From Acidobacteriota bacterium (GTDB taxonomy: Bacteria; Acidobacteriota; Terriglobia; Bryobacterales; Bryobacteraceae), in NCBI GenBank assembly GCA_025350695.1, contig JANXXI010000087.1, forward strand, positions 41,776 to 105,775: DNA of 64,000 bases, given 5' to 3'. Positions 54,031 through 61,762 of the stretch are shown piece by piece; position 1 is the first letter of the stretch; every line of letters starts with the position of its first letter. The position numbers and the translations under genes were made by a program. The notes beneath the pieces are model-generated. The model saw only the letters and a program-made list of their open reading frames with translations, ran no database searches and was not told the DNA's origin.

Positions 54031-54360
54031 CTATTCCTTTTTGGCGCCCTTCAGCACCGACTTAATAGCCTTCAGTTCACTGTCCGACACAAGGCTGAGT
54101 TGCACTCGTCCCGCAAGCGTCGCGCGTTCAACTTCTTCCTTCGCCAGCACCTTGCTCTGTTGAAAAGCATCTGTTTCATCCTTGGATGCAAGGCGGGCTT
54201 TTCCTTCCACCACCAATTGCGCCGCGGATGCCTTGTGTACTTCGGTCAGAACTCCAGGGACGCCGCCGTCCGATGTTTCCTGGCTGACAATAACGGCAAA
54301 GGCTCCTTCAATGGCCTGTTCTAATTGCTTAATTTTTTGAAAATAGACGCGCAGATCCAT
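54031..54360 (-). CDS. Small phage-cluster protein of unknown function
   Basis: A 109-residue protein with a strong AGGAG eight bases before the ATG. It is helical at the start (MDLRVYFQKIKQLEQAIEGA), strand-like in the middle (AFAVIVSQETSDGGVPGVLT) and charged and helical at the end. It lies directly after the coat gene and its hairpin, where head decoration or head-closure proteins are usually encoded. No match to a family that I can name. Confidence 0.6.
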   Translation of the reverse strand: MDLRVYFQKIKQLEQAIEGAFAVIVSQETSDGGVPGVLTEVHKASAAQLVVEGKARLASKDETDAFQQSKVLAKEEVERATLAGRVQLSLVSDSELKAIKSVLKGAKKE

Positions 54361-54417
54361 GTTTGTATCTCCTAAAGTTTCGAATTACTCGCACTACAGA
54401 ATTGTTGAGGAAGGGAA

Positions 54418-54441
54418 GGAGCCAGTCGGTTGACCGGCTCC
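54418..54441 (-). terminator. Hairpin after the coat gene
   Basis: A 10-bp stem (one mismatch) with a 4-base loop, 20 bases after the coat protein stop, followed on the minus strand by a pyrimidine-rich run (TTCCCTTCCTC) rather than a pure T-run. It may partly end transcripts or stabilise coat mRNA. Confidence 0.5.
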
Positions 54442-54460
54442 TCCATAGGACCAAAAGCGA

Positions 54461-55372
54461 TTACGTGCGAACCTGCACGCCGAAGGCATTGCGCAACACA
54501 CCCACGCCGTACAGCACGTCGACAGTGAATTGTTGAGCCAAAGTGTTAGGTTCATAGCTCATGACTACGCGCATGCCGAAATTACCAAGCTCGGCATATT
54601 CGGCCACAGCGCCCGTCCCAGGTAAGGGTTGGGGCAACCGGCGAATTACTAAGCCCAAAGCATCCTTGGCGAATGCCAGATTGTTGGTCGTCACAGGACC
54701 GCTGCCGGTCTTAGGAACGAATTGCGAACGGAACACGTAGAAGTCTTTCAACTTGCCAATGTTGCCGTCGATCAACGCCCGAACGCCCGCATCAAGAGCG
54801 CTGTTGTACTCGCTGAAGCGAGTAATCTGGCGCATTTGTGAGTATGTGTTGGAATCGACCACCAAATACTTCGGCATGCTGCCTGGTACTTTGGAGTCGA
54901 ACAAAGCTGTTTCCGCCAAATCGATCGTTGCTTCGGTAATCGGCGTGCCTGCGGTTCCAACTGGAAGGTGACCTGTGAACTGCGAGTAGGTCGCCAGCAA
55001 ATCGCTTTCGATCCGCTCAGCCAAAGCAACCAATGCCGGCTGCATGTAGAGTCTAAGCAGATCCGGAACCGCCACAACTTTGGTGATGTCTGGAATCTGG
55101 AAGGTTGCCTCAGCATGCGTGTTCAACACGATCTGAGCGTTACCAAGATTGGGATTCTGGAACTGAACAGTCCCGCCCGCCGCAATGTTGTTGGCTTGCA
55201 TCACTGGCGGAATTGGCACGTTCACCGTATCGCCCGCATTGGCCAAAGTGGGCTCGAAGTCCCGGTTCACAAGGTTTCCCATGACGAGGTTTCCCATCAA
55301 GGAAGGCAGCGCCTCCGCGGCTACAAGTTTCACAATCGCATTCGCCACATTCGCTGAAGTTATTTGAGGCAT
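54461..55372 (-). CDS. Major capsid protein, P22 coat-like
   Basis: 303 residues from the ATG at 55372 (MPQITSANVANAI), which has CAGGAG six bases upstream; seven extra codons upstream lack support. It opens with N-terminal helices, then the segment GNLVNRDFEPTLANAGDTVN and NIPPV-like IPIPPVMQANN, typical of P22-type coat proteins with the HK97 fold. DALGLVIRRLP and GMRVVMSYEPNTLAQQFTVD near the end are the conserved C-terminal strands. P22-type coats are not proteolysed, which agrees with the lack of a maturation protease here. It follows the scaffold gene after 190 bases carrying a GC-rich repeat. Confidence 0.85.
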   Translation of the reverse strand: MPQITSANVANAIVKLVAAEALPSLMGNLVMGNLVNRDFEPTLANAGDTVNVPIPPVMQANNIAAGGTVQFQNPNLGNAQIVLNTHAEATFQIPDITKVVAVPDLLRLYMQPALVALAERIESDLLATYSQFTGHLPVGTAGTPITEATIDLAETALFDSKVPGSMPKYLVVDSNTYSQMRQITRFSEYNSALDAGVRALIDGNIGKLKDFYVFRSQFVPKTGSGPVTTNNLAFAKDALGLVIRRLPQPLPGTGAVAEYAELGNFGMRVVMSYEPNTLAQQFTVDVLYGVGVLRNAFGVQVRT

Positions 55373-55491
55373 TCTTTTCTCCTGTTTAATCAATTTGCCT
55401 TGATCACACCAAGGCGTTCGTACTAATGTCTTTGTCTAATACAAACTCTCAACCTGAAATAGGAAACAGAATTTGAATCGAACTTGCTTAA

Positions 55492-55560
55492 AGTGGGGTG
55501 GACCCCCTGGTCCGCGGCTGGCCCCCTGGCCGGCCCGGTCGGCTTCACGCCGAGCCAGCC
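55492..55560. repeat. GC-rich double-hairpin repeat, copy 1
   Basis: Begins gtggggtggaccccctggtc and continues with a second palindromic unit around ggctggccccctggcc. Copy 2 lies at 57605-57660. The copy sits 3 bases past the scaffold stop, between scaffold and coat genes. Confidence 0.7.
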
Positions 55561-55562
55561 AG

Positions 55563-56135
55563 TTATCCCCGTACAGCCTGCAAAGCCACCCGCGCGATGT
55601 CTTGCCGCGCGCGTTCCAGATCTTCCTTCGACATCCCCGGCCGGATCTTCTCAAGCTCCAACGTCGCCGCCGGAGCATTCGGTGCTTTTTGCCCCGTTCC
55701 TGATCCCGAACCGCCGGTGATTCTCGCCGGCAGTAGTTCCGGGTTGTCCTGAATAAATTGCTGCAGGTAATCGGCCACCGGCAACTCGCCGTTCAGGTTC
55801 TTGGCCACCAACCGGCCGTCCTCCGTGCGTTGGATATCGTCTCGGATCGCCTTGTACGCCAAGTCAATCTTTGAGACGCCCATTCGTTGAAGCTCACTTC
55901 GCACGGCGGCATTTTTGTCCGCCTCCAAAGCCATGTGACGGCTTTGACGGTTTTCCTCCGCCAACTCGTTAATGCGCTTCTCGAGCGTTTCCCGCCGTCG
56001 TCTCTCTTCCACCAACTCAGCCTTGTAAGCTGGTTCGTTCCGCTGTTGCTCGGTGGTAACGAATTCACGAATCACTTCTTGAATCACGTTACGAATGTCC
56101 GGCTGCGGATTGTTTGGAACTTCTTTTGAATCCAT
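55563..56135 (-). CDS. Capsid scaffolding protein (coiled coil)
   Basis: A 190-residue, highly charged helical protein lying directly between portal and coat genes, the scaffold position. Residues 30-75 form a coiled coil (AELVEERRRRETLEKRINEL). The middle (VADYLQQFIQDNPELLP) and the basic C-terminal helix (KEDLERARQDIARVALQAVR) fit scaffolds, whose C-terminal helix binds coat. It has no protease motif. It ends 1 base before the portal stop region, giving a nearly gapless portal-scaffold junction. Confidence 0.72.
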   Translation of the reverse strand: MDSKEVPNNPQPDIRNVIQEVIREFVTTEQQRNEPAYKAELVEERRRRETLEKRINELAEENRQSRHMALEADKNAAVRSELQRMGVSKIDLAYKAIRDDIQRTEDGRLVAKNLNGELPVADYLQQFIQDNPELLPARITGGSGSGTGQKAPNAPAATLELEKIRPGMSKEDLERARQDIARVALQAVRG

Positions 56136-57524
56136 TTATCCCTCCTGCTTGCTAAATAGTTCATCGATTTCCAAGCTGATTGAGTCCTTCACTTGCTGGC
56201 TCTCATCGCTCAGGTATTGGAAAACCAATTTTTTGTAAATCTGCTTTTTCAAAGTCTGCGATTCAATGCCCAGCGCCAGAAGCTTGCCCGCTTCATCCAC
56301 AGCCGATGAAAAGTCGCCAATGTCGAATTCGTCCAGCCCTGAAACGTGCACCGAAAGGTTGTCCTCGCGGACCGTTTGAATCGCGCTCAGGGTGCGCCGC
56401 ATCAAGTCCTTAACCGCATCACCGTAGGCTCTTAGAACTTCTTGCGTGATCGCGAAGTCCATCTGCTTACTGAGCCCCGAAATCGGCTGGGCGTTAGCTG
56501 ACCCTGCCTGCGAGAGTAAATAACAGACCCGGTAAATCTCTTCTTTCAGCCGGTTCAAGTTGTCGGACGCAATCTGGTAAACGCGGCCTTCAGGCTCTGC
56601 CCATCCGAACCGGTCTTGTGGCGATAGCTGAATGTAATAGCTTTCGCCTACGATCTGGTTCCACTCGCGGTCGCTATAAATCACTGGCGTCGCGAACAAC
56701 CCCATCGTCAATGCCCAGGAAAGCGCATTTGATTTGTTGAAGTGCTCCATCTGCAACGAAGCGGCCTTGTTCATCAACCACATGCCGTCGGTCATCCGTA
56801 GGTCAAACAACGGTACCCGGTTCAACTTGGCGAATCCGTGCAGCCCTTCCGCGATCAGGGCAGGGAACTCTTCCTTTTGCGAATGATCCTTCTTCTCGAA
56901 AATCTGAAAGCGCGTTCGATCCAAATACATCCATCGCGTTTCCACGTAAGGGTCGGATTCCGCCGATTCATGTTTCCAGTGGTTGGTTCGGATCACAACC
57001 CAATCAAAATTTCCGTAGCTGTCTTTGCCCCAGTTGATGACGTCCTGAGCCGTATAGTTAACCAAATACGCGCGGGACGCGCCCAACTCATCTTCTTCAG
57101 CCCTGTTCGATGCCTGGCGTTCACTTTTCGGAAAGTCCACCAGCACATAGCTACTGCCGCTGATTAGAGTGTTGACGAACGCCTGACGGAAAAAGTCCGT
57201 GAAGTTCGTTCCTTTTAAGTCGCAGTCTTCCACGAACTCATTGAAGAAGGCCCGGCCCAAGTCGTTCGTGCCTTCGACGGACACAACCGGTTCCCGCCGG
57301 AAAAGCGTCGCCGCGTACCAATCAACAATGGAACCGACGTAGTTCTCGTAGAACACGCGGCTCAGCCGTTCCCAATAAACATCGGCCGGCTCCTTTTGGC
57401 GCCGCACCAGATAGTTTCCTGCGCGTGCTTTGAACTGTTCACCGCCCGTGTACAGATCGCCGTATTGTTCCCACATCGCCTTCCGGGCAACGTACTCCGG
57501 ATGTTCTCGTTCAATCGCTTTCAC
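56136..57524 (-). CDS. Phage portal protein
   Basis: A 462-residue protein, the twelve-fold ring through which DNA enters the head. The layout fits the SPP1 gp6/DUF4055-like group: an N-terminal WERLSRVFYENYVGSIVDWY, then AFVNTLISGSSYVLVDFP and YTAQDVINWGKDSYGNFDW, and a C-terminal helical stem (DAVKDLMRRTLSAIQTVRED). It starts with GTG 6 bases after AAGGAG. Position just after the large terminase supports the call. Length is usual for the type. Confidence 0.85.
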   Translation of the reverse strand: MKAIEREHPEYVARKAMWEQYGDLYTGGEQFKARAGNYLVRRQKEPADVYWERLSRVFYENYVGSIVDWYAATLFRREPVVSVEGTNDLGRAFFNEFVEDCDLKGTNFTDFFRQAFVNTLISGSSYVLVDFPKSERQASNRAEEDELGASRAYLVNYTAQDVINWGKDSYGNFDWVVIRTNHWKHESAESDPYVETRWMYLDRTRFQIFEKKDHSQKEEFPALIAEGLHGFAKLNRVPLFDLRMTDGMWLMNKAASLQMEHFNKSNALSWALTMGLFATPVIYSDREWNQIVGESYYIQLSPQDRFGWAEPEGRVYQIASDNLNRLKEEIYRVCYLLSQAGSANAQPISGLSKQMDFAITQEVLRAYGDAVKDLMRRTLSAIQTVREDNLSVHVSGLDEFDIGDFSSAVDEAGKLLALGIESQTLKKQIYKKLVFQYLSDESQQVKDSISLEIDELFSKQEG

Positions 57525-57537
57525 GCCGTTCTCCTTC

Positions 57538-57569
57538 GAAAAAATTAAAGGCAGGCGATTAGCCTGCCC
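57538..57569 (-). terminator. Rho-independent terminator between terminase and portal
   Basis: On the minus strand GGCAGGC-TAATC-GCCTGCC, a perfect 7-bp stem, is followed by TTTAATTTTTT. It would separate terminase from the structural genes or attenuate read-through. Confidence 0.8.
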
Positions 57570-57604
57570 AAACCCATTTGCCGTTCTTCAATACTCTGGT
57601 GTGC

Positions 57605-57660
57605 CGTGGGGCGGACCCCCGGTCCGCCGAGGGCCCCCTGGCCCGACCGCCCAGTCAACG
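57605..57660. repeat. GC-rich double-hairpin repeat, copy 2
   Basis: Begins gtggggcggacccccggtcc and contains a perfect 8-bp palindrome, ggcggacc (57610-57617) and ggtccgcc (57621-57628), plus a second unit around gggccccctggccc. It is clearly related to copy 1 at 55492-55560. It lies between terminase and portal genes. Confidence 0.7.
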
Positions 57661-57732
57661 GAAGCCGCTTCTGGGCAACTGAGTCGCCGAACTTGTCTCG
57701 GCTCTTACTCGCCTGAGCCGAGCAAACATTCT

Positions 57733-59049
57733 TCAAATCAATCGCTGATTGCGAGGACCCACCGTGTTCTTTCCCTGCGACTCTTGCCAAATTAAATATC
57801 CCAACGCGTCCGATAGATGCGTTCGCTTCGGATCGCTCATTTTGTCGATCATCGTCGAGTCTTTCTGATAAGTCACTTCTTCTAAATCCTTGATCAATTC
57901 AACGCACTTAGGGTTGATAAACAGGCTGCTCTCTCCCGAAGCCGCTTTCAGCTTCGCGTTTACCAGCCCAACCCTCTCCCGCACTCGCGGATTCGCCTTC
58001 TGCACCAGAAAATGCACCGGATCAATTCCCTCACGCTTCAAAATCGCCTGAATCACTTTGTAGTCCGATGTTCCCGAACTGGTCTGCATCGTTCCCCCGG
58101 CCGCATCGCCATAAATGTTCAGCCCACCCGGGTGATCCCCATACCGGTTCAAAAACTCCTGGCAAGCATCCTCGGTCGATGCCCGGTTCAGCAAAATCTC
58201 GTCCACCACGTGTATCTCCGATCCACGCATCTGCGCCACAATCGAACACATTGGGTCAATGTTAAAATCCAGCGCCCAATACAATGGCAATCGCCGATGC
58301 ACTGGCAAAGCCTTTATGTTCACGTTCCTGTCAAAACTGCTATACACTGAGTCGCAAGAGATGTTCAGATAATTCCCTAAAACTTCCTGTGCATAAAATC
58401 GTTCATCGTAACTGCTCTTCAGCCGATCATAAAAATCCGGAATCTGGTCCAAAATGTGCCGGTTCTCAAAGGCCTTCGCCCGAATCACGTCATATCCGCT
58501 CACCGGATCCGAAATAAACTTCTTATACACCCAGTCAAATCCCTTCGGTGTCCATACGCCAAATCCGCACAACTGCGTCGCTTTCGGATCCCGTAACCTG
58601 CCTTCCAATCGAAGCCACGCCTCCGGCTGGCAGTAAGACAATTCATCCACACCAAACCACGCAAGGTTCGTGCCGCGAAGCCGCTCAAATTCGTCCAATG
58701 ATCGCAGCAGTATCTTCGACCCCGTATCTGTCATCGTTATGAAAAATTCGCTCTTGTTCAACTCGAAAGGAATGCCGTTCTCAACCAACACTTCACTCAA
58801 TTGCGCCAGCGTCGCATCACGCAGCATTGGATAGGTCGGTGCTCCAACCAATCCCAGTCTTCCTGCATTCACGTAACTCAAACGAATCGCTTCCTGCACC
58901 AACGCTTGGCTCTTGCCTGATCCGATGGGTCCGGAAAATCCCTTAAATCGCGCCTTGGACCCATGGAAAAGCCGTTGTGACGGAAGACTTTTGTAGAGAA
59001 TTAGTCTTTCTATTAATCCAGCTTTTCCTGTTTGCGTTCTTCCACCCAT
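57733..59049 (-). CDS. Terminase large subunit
   Basis: A 438-residue DNA-packaging motor. The ATPase domain has Walker A GPIGSGKSQALV (about 40) and a Walker B of the form LAWFGVDELSY (about 132). The nuclease domain opens YWALDFNIDPMCSIV, with further acidic residues in NIYGDAAGG and in HLSDALGYLIW near the end, the usual RNase H-like triad. All key residues are present, so it is probably active. Its start overlaps the 86-residue gene upstream by 37 bases. Confidence 0.92.
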   Translation of the reverse strand: MGGRTQTGKAGLIERLILYKSLPSQRLFHGSKARFKGFSGPIGSGKSQALVQEAIRLSYVNAGRLGLVGAPTYPMLRDATLAQLSEVLVENGIPFELNKSEFFITMTDTGSKILLRSLDEFERLRGTNLAWFGVDELSYCQPEAWLRLEGRLRDPKATQLCGFGVWTPKGFDWVYKKFISDPVSGYDVIRAKAFENRHILDQIPDFYDRLKSSYDERFYAQEVLGNYLNISCDSVYSSFDRNVNIKALPVHRRLPLYWALDFNIDPMCSIVAQMRGSEIHVVDEILLNRASTEDACQEFLNRYGDHPGGLNIYGDAAGGTMQTSSGTSDYKVIQAILKREGIDPVHFLVQKANPRVRERVGLVNAKLKAASGESSLFINPKCVELIKDLEEVTYQKDSTMIDKMSDPKRTHLSDALGYLIWQESQGKNTVGPRNQRLI

Positions 59050-59273
59050 CGGACTTCGATCTCCCTCGGCTTCTCGCCCCCCACTTCTTCGCGGAACTGT
59101 AATAGTCTGATCATGTCCGCCACGGACATCTTGAAATCGTCTTTCTCCAACTCCCTGGACACTCGCTCCAACAACAACTCCAGCACTTCCTTGCCATCCA
59201 GCTTCGTTTCTATTTCTTCCTTCGTTTTGCTTGTAGGCTCGGTCGGATTTTCATTCACAAACGTGTCTCCCAT
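59013..59273 (-). CDS. Small first gene of the phage-like cluster
   Basis: An 86-residue acidic, helical protein (KLDGKEVLELLLERVSRELE, ADMIRLLQFREEVGG) overlapping the terminase start by 37 bases. In phages this place usually holds the small terminase, but I see no helix-turn-helix and the protein is short, so that assignment is a guess. AGAGG lies about 6 bases before the ATG. Confidence 0.6.
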   Translation of the reverse strand: MGDTFVNENPTEPTSKTKEEIETKLDGKEVLELLLERVSRELEKDDFKMSVADMIRLLQFREEVGGEKPREIEVRWVEERKQEKLD

Positions 59274-59585
59274 CGCCTCTGTTTAACTCGCCGTCAATCT
59301 CTTCTCGTACCAATAAACTAGCAGGCGGCAATTTCAGTTTCGAAAACGCCAAGTAGCTAAGTGATTGAAAAAGAATGAAATGTAGTTGTATGGCTCTGTG
59401 TGACCTGCCTTTTCTCCGCACCACAAACGCGCACTTCTCGTTCCGTTTATCGAGCCGGGGCCCAAATCGACCCCAATTGCCCCCCATTCCCGCCGACGCG
59501 AAATTGTGATAGCATCCAAAGCCTAGTAGTAAGCAGCCGGTCTCAACCCCGGCCTGAACGTCTGCGCGAAAAGGAGTGCATTCGT
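59274..59585. other. Divergent intergenic region between the phage-like cluster and the EF-G gene
   Basis: About 310 bases. It should hold the promoter of the minus-strand cluster and that of the plus-strand EF-G gene, whose AAGGAG site lies 9 bases before 59586. Frames that cross it on both strands show no coding character. I could not identify a confident -35/-10 pair. Confidence 0.5.
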
Positions 59586-61658
59586 ATGAAGGTTTACGAA
59601 GGCAAGGACATTCGCAATGTGGGCTTAGTGGGCCACCTGCATTGCGGTAAGACATCGCTCACTGCGGGAATGCTGTTCGCCTCAGGATCAACGAACAGGC
59701 TGACTCGGGTCGATGAAGGTAATACCATCACCGACTACGACGAAGAAGAAACCGCCCGAAAGATAACTATCTCCACGGGACTTGCCGCCATCGAGTGGCA
59801 AAAACAGAAAATTAACCTCCTCGACACTCCCGGATTCAACATCTTCATAAATGAGACCAAGGCTTCGCTCGTTGCCGCCGACGCGGCTCTCATCGTTGTG
59901 GATGGCGTCGCCGGTGTCGAGGTCCAAACAGAGAAGGTATGGAGTTTTGCCGAAGAGTTCGGCATCCCGCGAGCCTTCCTGATCAATAAACTGGATCGCG
60001 AGCGTTCCAGCTTTGAACGAACTCTCGAACGTATTCACGCCACGTTTGGCCGCTCCGCCGTCCCTATTCAATTACCCATCGGATCCGAACGCGATTTCAA
60101 AGGCGTCATCGATCTCGTCACCATGAAGGCCTACACCTACTCACCCGACGGTAACGGTAAGGGTGTCGAGTGTGAAATCCCATCGGATATGAACGAAGCT
60201 GCTCAAGCCGCCCACGAAGTATTGGTCGAAGCTGCCGCTGAGGGCGATGACGAACTACTCGAAGAGTTCTTCGCCGAAGGCACTCTCCCCATCGATCACA
60301 TTACGCGCGGTATTCAAGAAGGTATCCGTGAAAAAAGGCTCGTGCCCGTTCTCTGCGCTTCTGGCCTTCACAACATCGGGACCGACCGTATCCTCGATTT
60401 CATCCTTGAGATTTTCCCATCTCCCCTTGAAAAAGGCGAAGTGAAGGGCAGAAAAATTACGGATCTAGAACATCCCGCCGTCTTCATATACAAAACCATG
60501 GCGGATCCGTTTGCCGGTCGCGTAAGCTACTTCAAGGTGATGTCAGGCGTACTGAAAACCGACGCCCACCTCATTAACGCCGCCACCGGAGCCGACGAAC
60601 GTCTCGCCCACATCGGAGTCATGTTCGGAAAGACCATTCAACCCGTCACCGAACTCCACGCCGGTGACCTCGGCGCAGTTGCAAAACTGAAGGAGTCCGT
60701 CACCGGCCAGACTCTGTACGAAAAATCCCACGCCATCACCTATGAGCCCGTGGTCCTTCCCGAACCCTCCATCGCATTCGCCATTCAAGCCAAAACCCGC
60801 CAGGACGAGGATCGCGTAGGCGCCGCGATTTACAAAATAATGGAGGAAGATTTATCCCTCCGCTTCGGTCGCGATCAGCGGACCCAAGAGTTCCTGCTCA
60901 GCGGCTGCGGCCAACAACACGTTGAAATCATCGTCAGCCGCTTGAAGAAACGCTACCAGGTAGACGTCGCCCTCCACTCCCCAAAAATTCCCTACCGCGA
61001 AACGATCCGGGGCTCAGCCGACGTCCAAGGCCGCCACAAGAAACAAACCGGAGGTCACGGTCAGTTCGGCGATTGCTGGATCAAAATGACGCCGCTCGAA
61101 CGAGGCAAGGGCTTTGAGTTCGCCAATGAAACTTTCGGCGGATCAATTCCCAGAAACTTCATCCCAGCCATCGAAAAGGGAATCATCGAAGCGTCTCAGA
61201 ACGGTTACCTCGCAGGCTGCCCCATGGTCGATTTCAAGGTCGTGGTTTACGACGGAAGCTATCATGATGTCGACAGCTCCGAAATGAGCTTTAAGATGGC
61301 CGCCCGCAAAGCTTACAGGGCTGCGATAGCCGCCGCAAAACCCGTGCTGCTTGAGCCCATCATGAAGGTGGAGGTCCAAGCCCCAGTAGAATACGCGGGG
61401 GATGTAATGGGCGATATGAATGGCCGCCGAGGCCGTGTGGCCGGCATGGACACTAAGGGCGTCACTCAAGTAGTTAAAGCAATGGTGCCTATGGCCGAAA
61501 TGCTCACCTATCAAAACGACCTGACGTCAATGACGCAAGGCCGCGCCACATTCTCCATGGAGTTCGATCATTACGATTACGTCCCAGGACTCCAAGCCGA
61601 GAAAATCATAGCCGCAGCCAAAGCTGCCCGCGCTGGCGAGGTAGAAGAGGAAGAATAA
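59586..61658 (+). CDS. Elongation factor G-like GTPase (EF-G paralogue)
   Basis: 690 residues from the ATG at 59586 (MKVYEGKDIRNVG), with AAGGAG nine bases upstream; the frame is open further upstream but that part has no coding character. The GTPase domain has G1 GHLHCGKTSL, G2 region ARKITISTG, G3 LDTPGF and G4 NKLD. EF-G domains II-V follow (KQTGGHGQFGDCWI in domain IV, DMNGRRGRVAGMDTKGVTQV in V). The G1 sequence and short domain II resemble the EF-G2 group rather than the canonical translocase beside rpsL/tuf. Its role may be subsidiary in translation. Confidence 0.92.
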   Translation: MKVYEGKDIRNVGLVGHLHCGKTSLTAGMLFASGSTNRLTRVDEGNTITDYDEEETARKITISTGLAAIEWQKQKINLLDTPGFNIFINETKASLVAADAALIVVDGVAGVEVQTEKVWSFAEEFGIPRAFLINKLDRERSSFERTLERIHATFGRSAVPIQLPIGSERDFKGVIDLVTMKAYTYSPDGNGKGVECEIPSDMNEAAQAAHEVLVEAAAEGDDELLEEFFAEGTLPIDHITRGIQEGIREKRLVPVLCASGLHNIGTDRILDFILEIFPSPLEKGEVKGRKITDLEHPAVFIYKTMADPFAGRVSYFKVMSGVLKTDAHLINAATGADERLAHIGVMFGKTIQPVTELHAGDLGAVAKLKESVTGQTLYEKSHAITYEPVVLPEPSIAFAIQAKTRQDEDRVGAAIYKIMEEDLSLRFGRDQRTQEFLLSGCGQQHVEIIVSRLKKRYQVDVALHSPKIPYRETIRGSADVQGRHKKQTGGHGQFGDCWIKMTPLERGKGFEFANETFGGSIPRNFIPAIEKGIIEASQNGYLAGCPMVDFKVVVYDGSYHDVDSSEMSFKMAARKAYRAAIAAAKPVLLEPIMKVEVQAPVEYAGDVMGDMNGRRGRVAGMDTKGVTQVVKAMVPMAEMLTYQNDLTSMTQGRATFSMEFDHYDYVPGLQAEKIIAAAKAARAGEVEEEE

Positions 61659-61669
61659 ACCACTCCAGG

Positions 61670-61698
61670 GGAAATTGGTGTCTGACACCAATTTCCCT
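61670..61698. repeat. REP-like perfect palindrome
   Basis: Arms gggaaattggtgtc (61670-61683) and gacaccaatttccc (61685-61698) with a single central base, 11 bases after the EF-G stop. It contains ggtgtctgacacc, a core seen in REP families. There is no T-run, so it is not an obvious terminator. Confidence 0.75.
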
Positions 61699-61762
61699 CA
61701 CCACCCCGAAACTGGGCTCACCTCCTGTAAAGGAATTCCCCCTCCTATCCGATTCGATTAGT

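Noticed and set aside
59400..59585. 62-codon N-terminal extension of the EF-G gene
   Set aside because: Low-complexity translation; the ATG at 59586 has AAGGAG and starts the conserved domain directly.
42000..59600. Attachment-site repeats or a tRNA target flanking the phage-like genes
   Set aside because: I compared both ends by eye and found no direct repeat and no tRNA gene; a systematic search could still find short ones.
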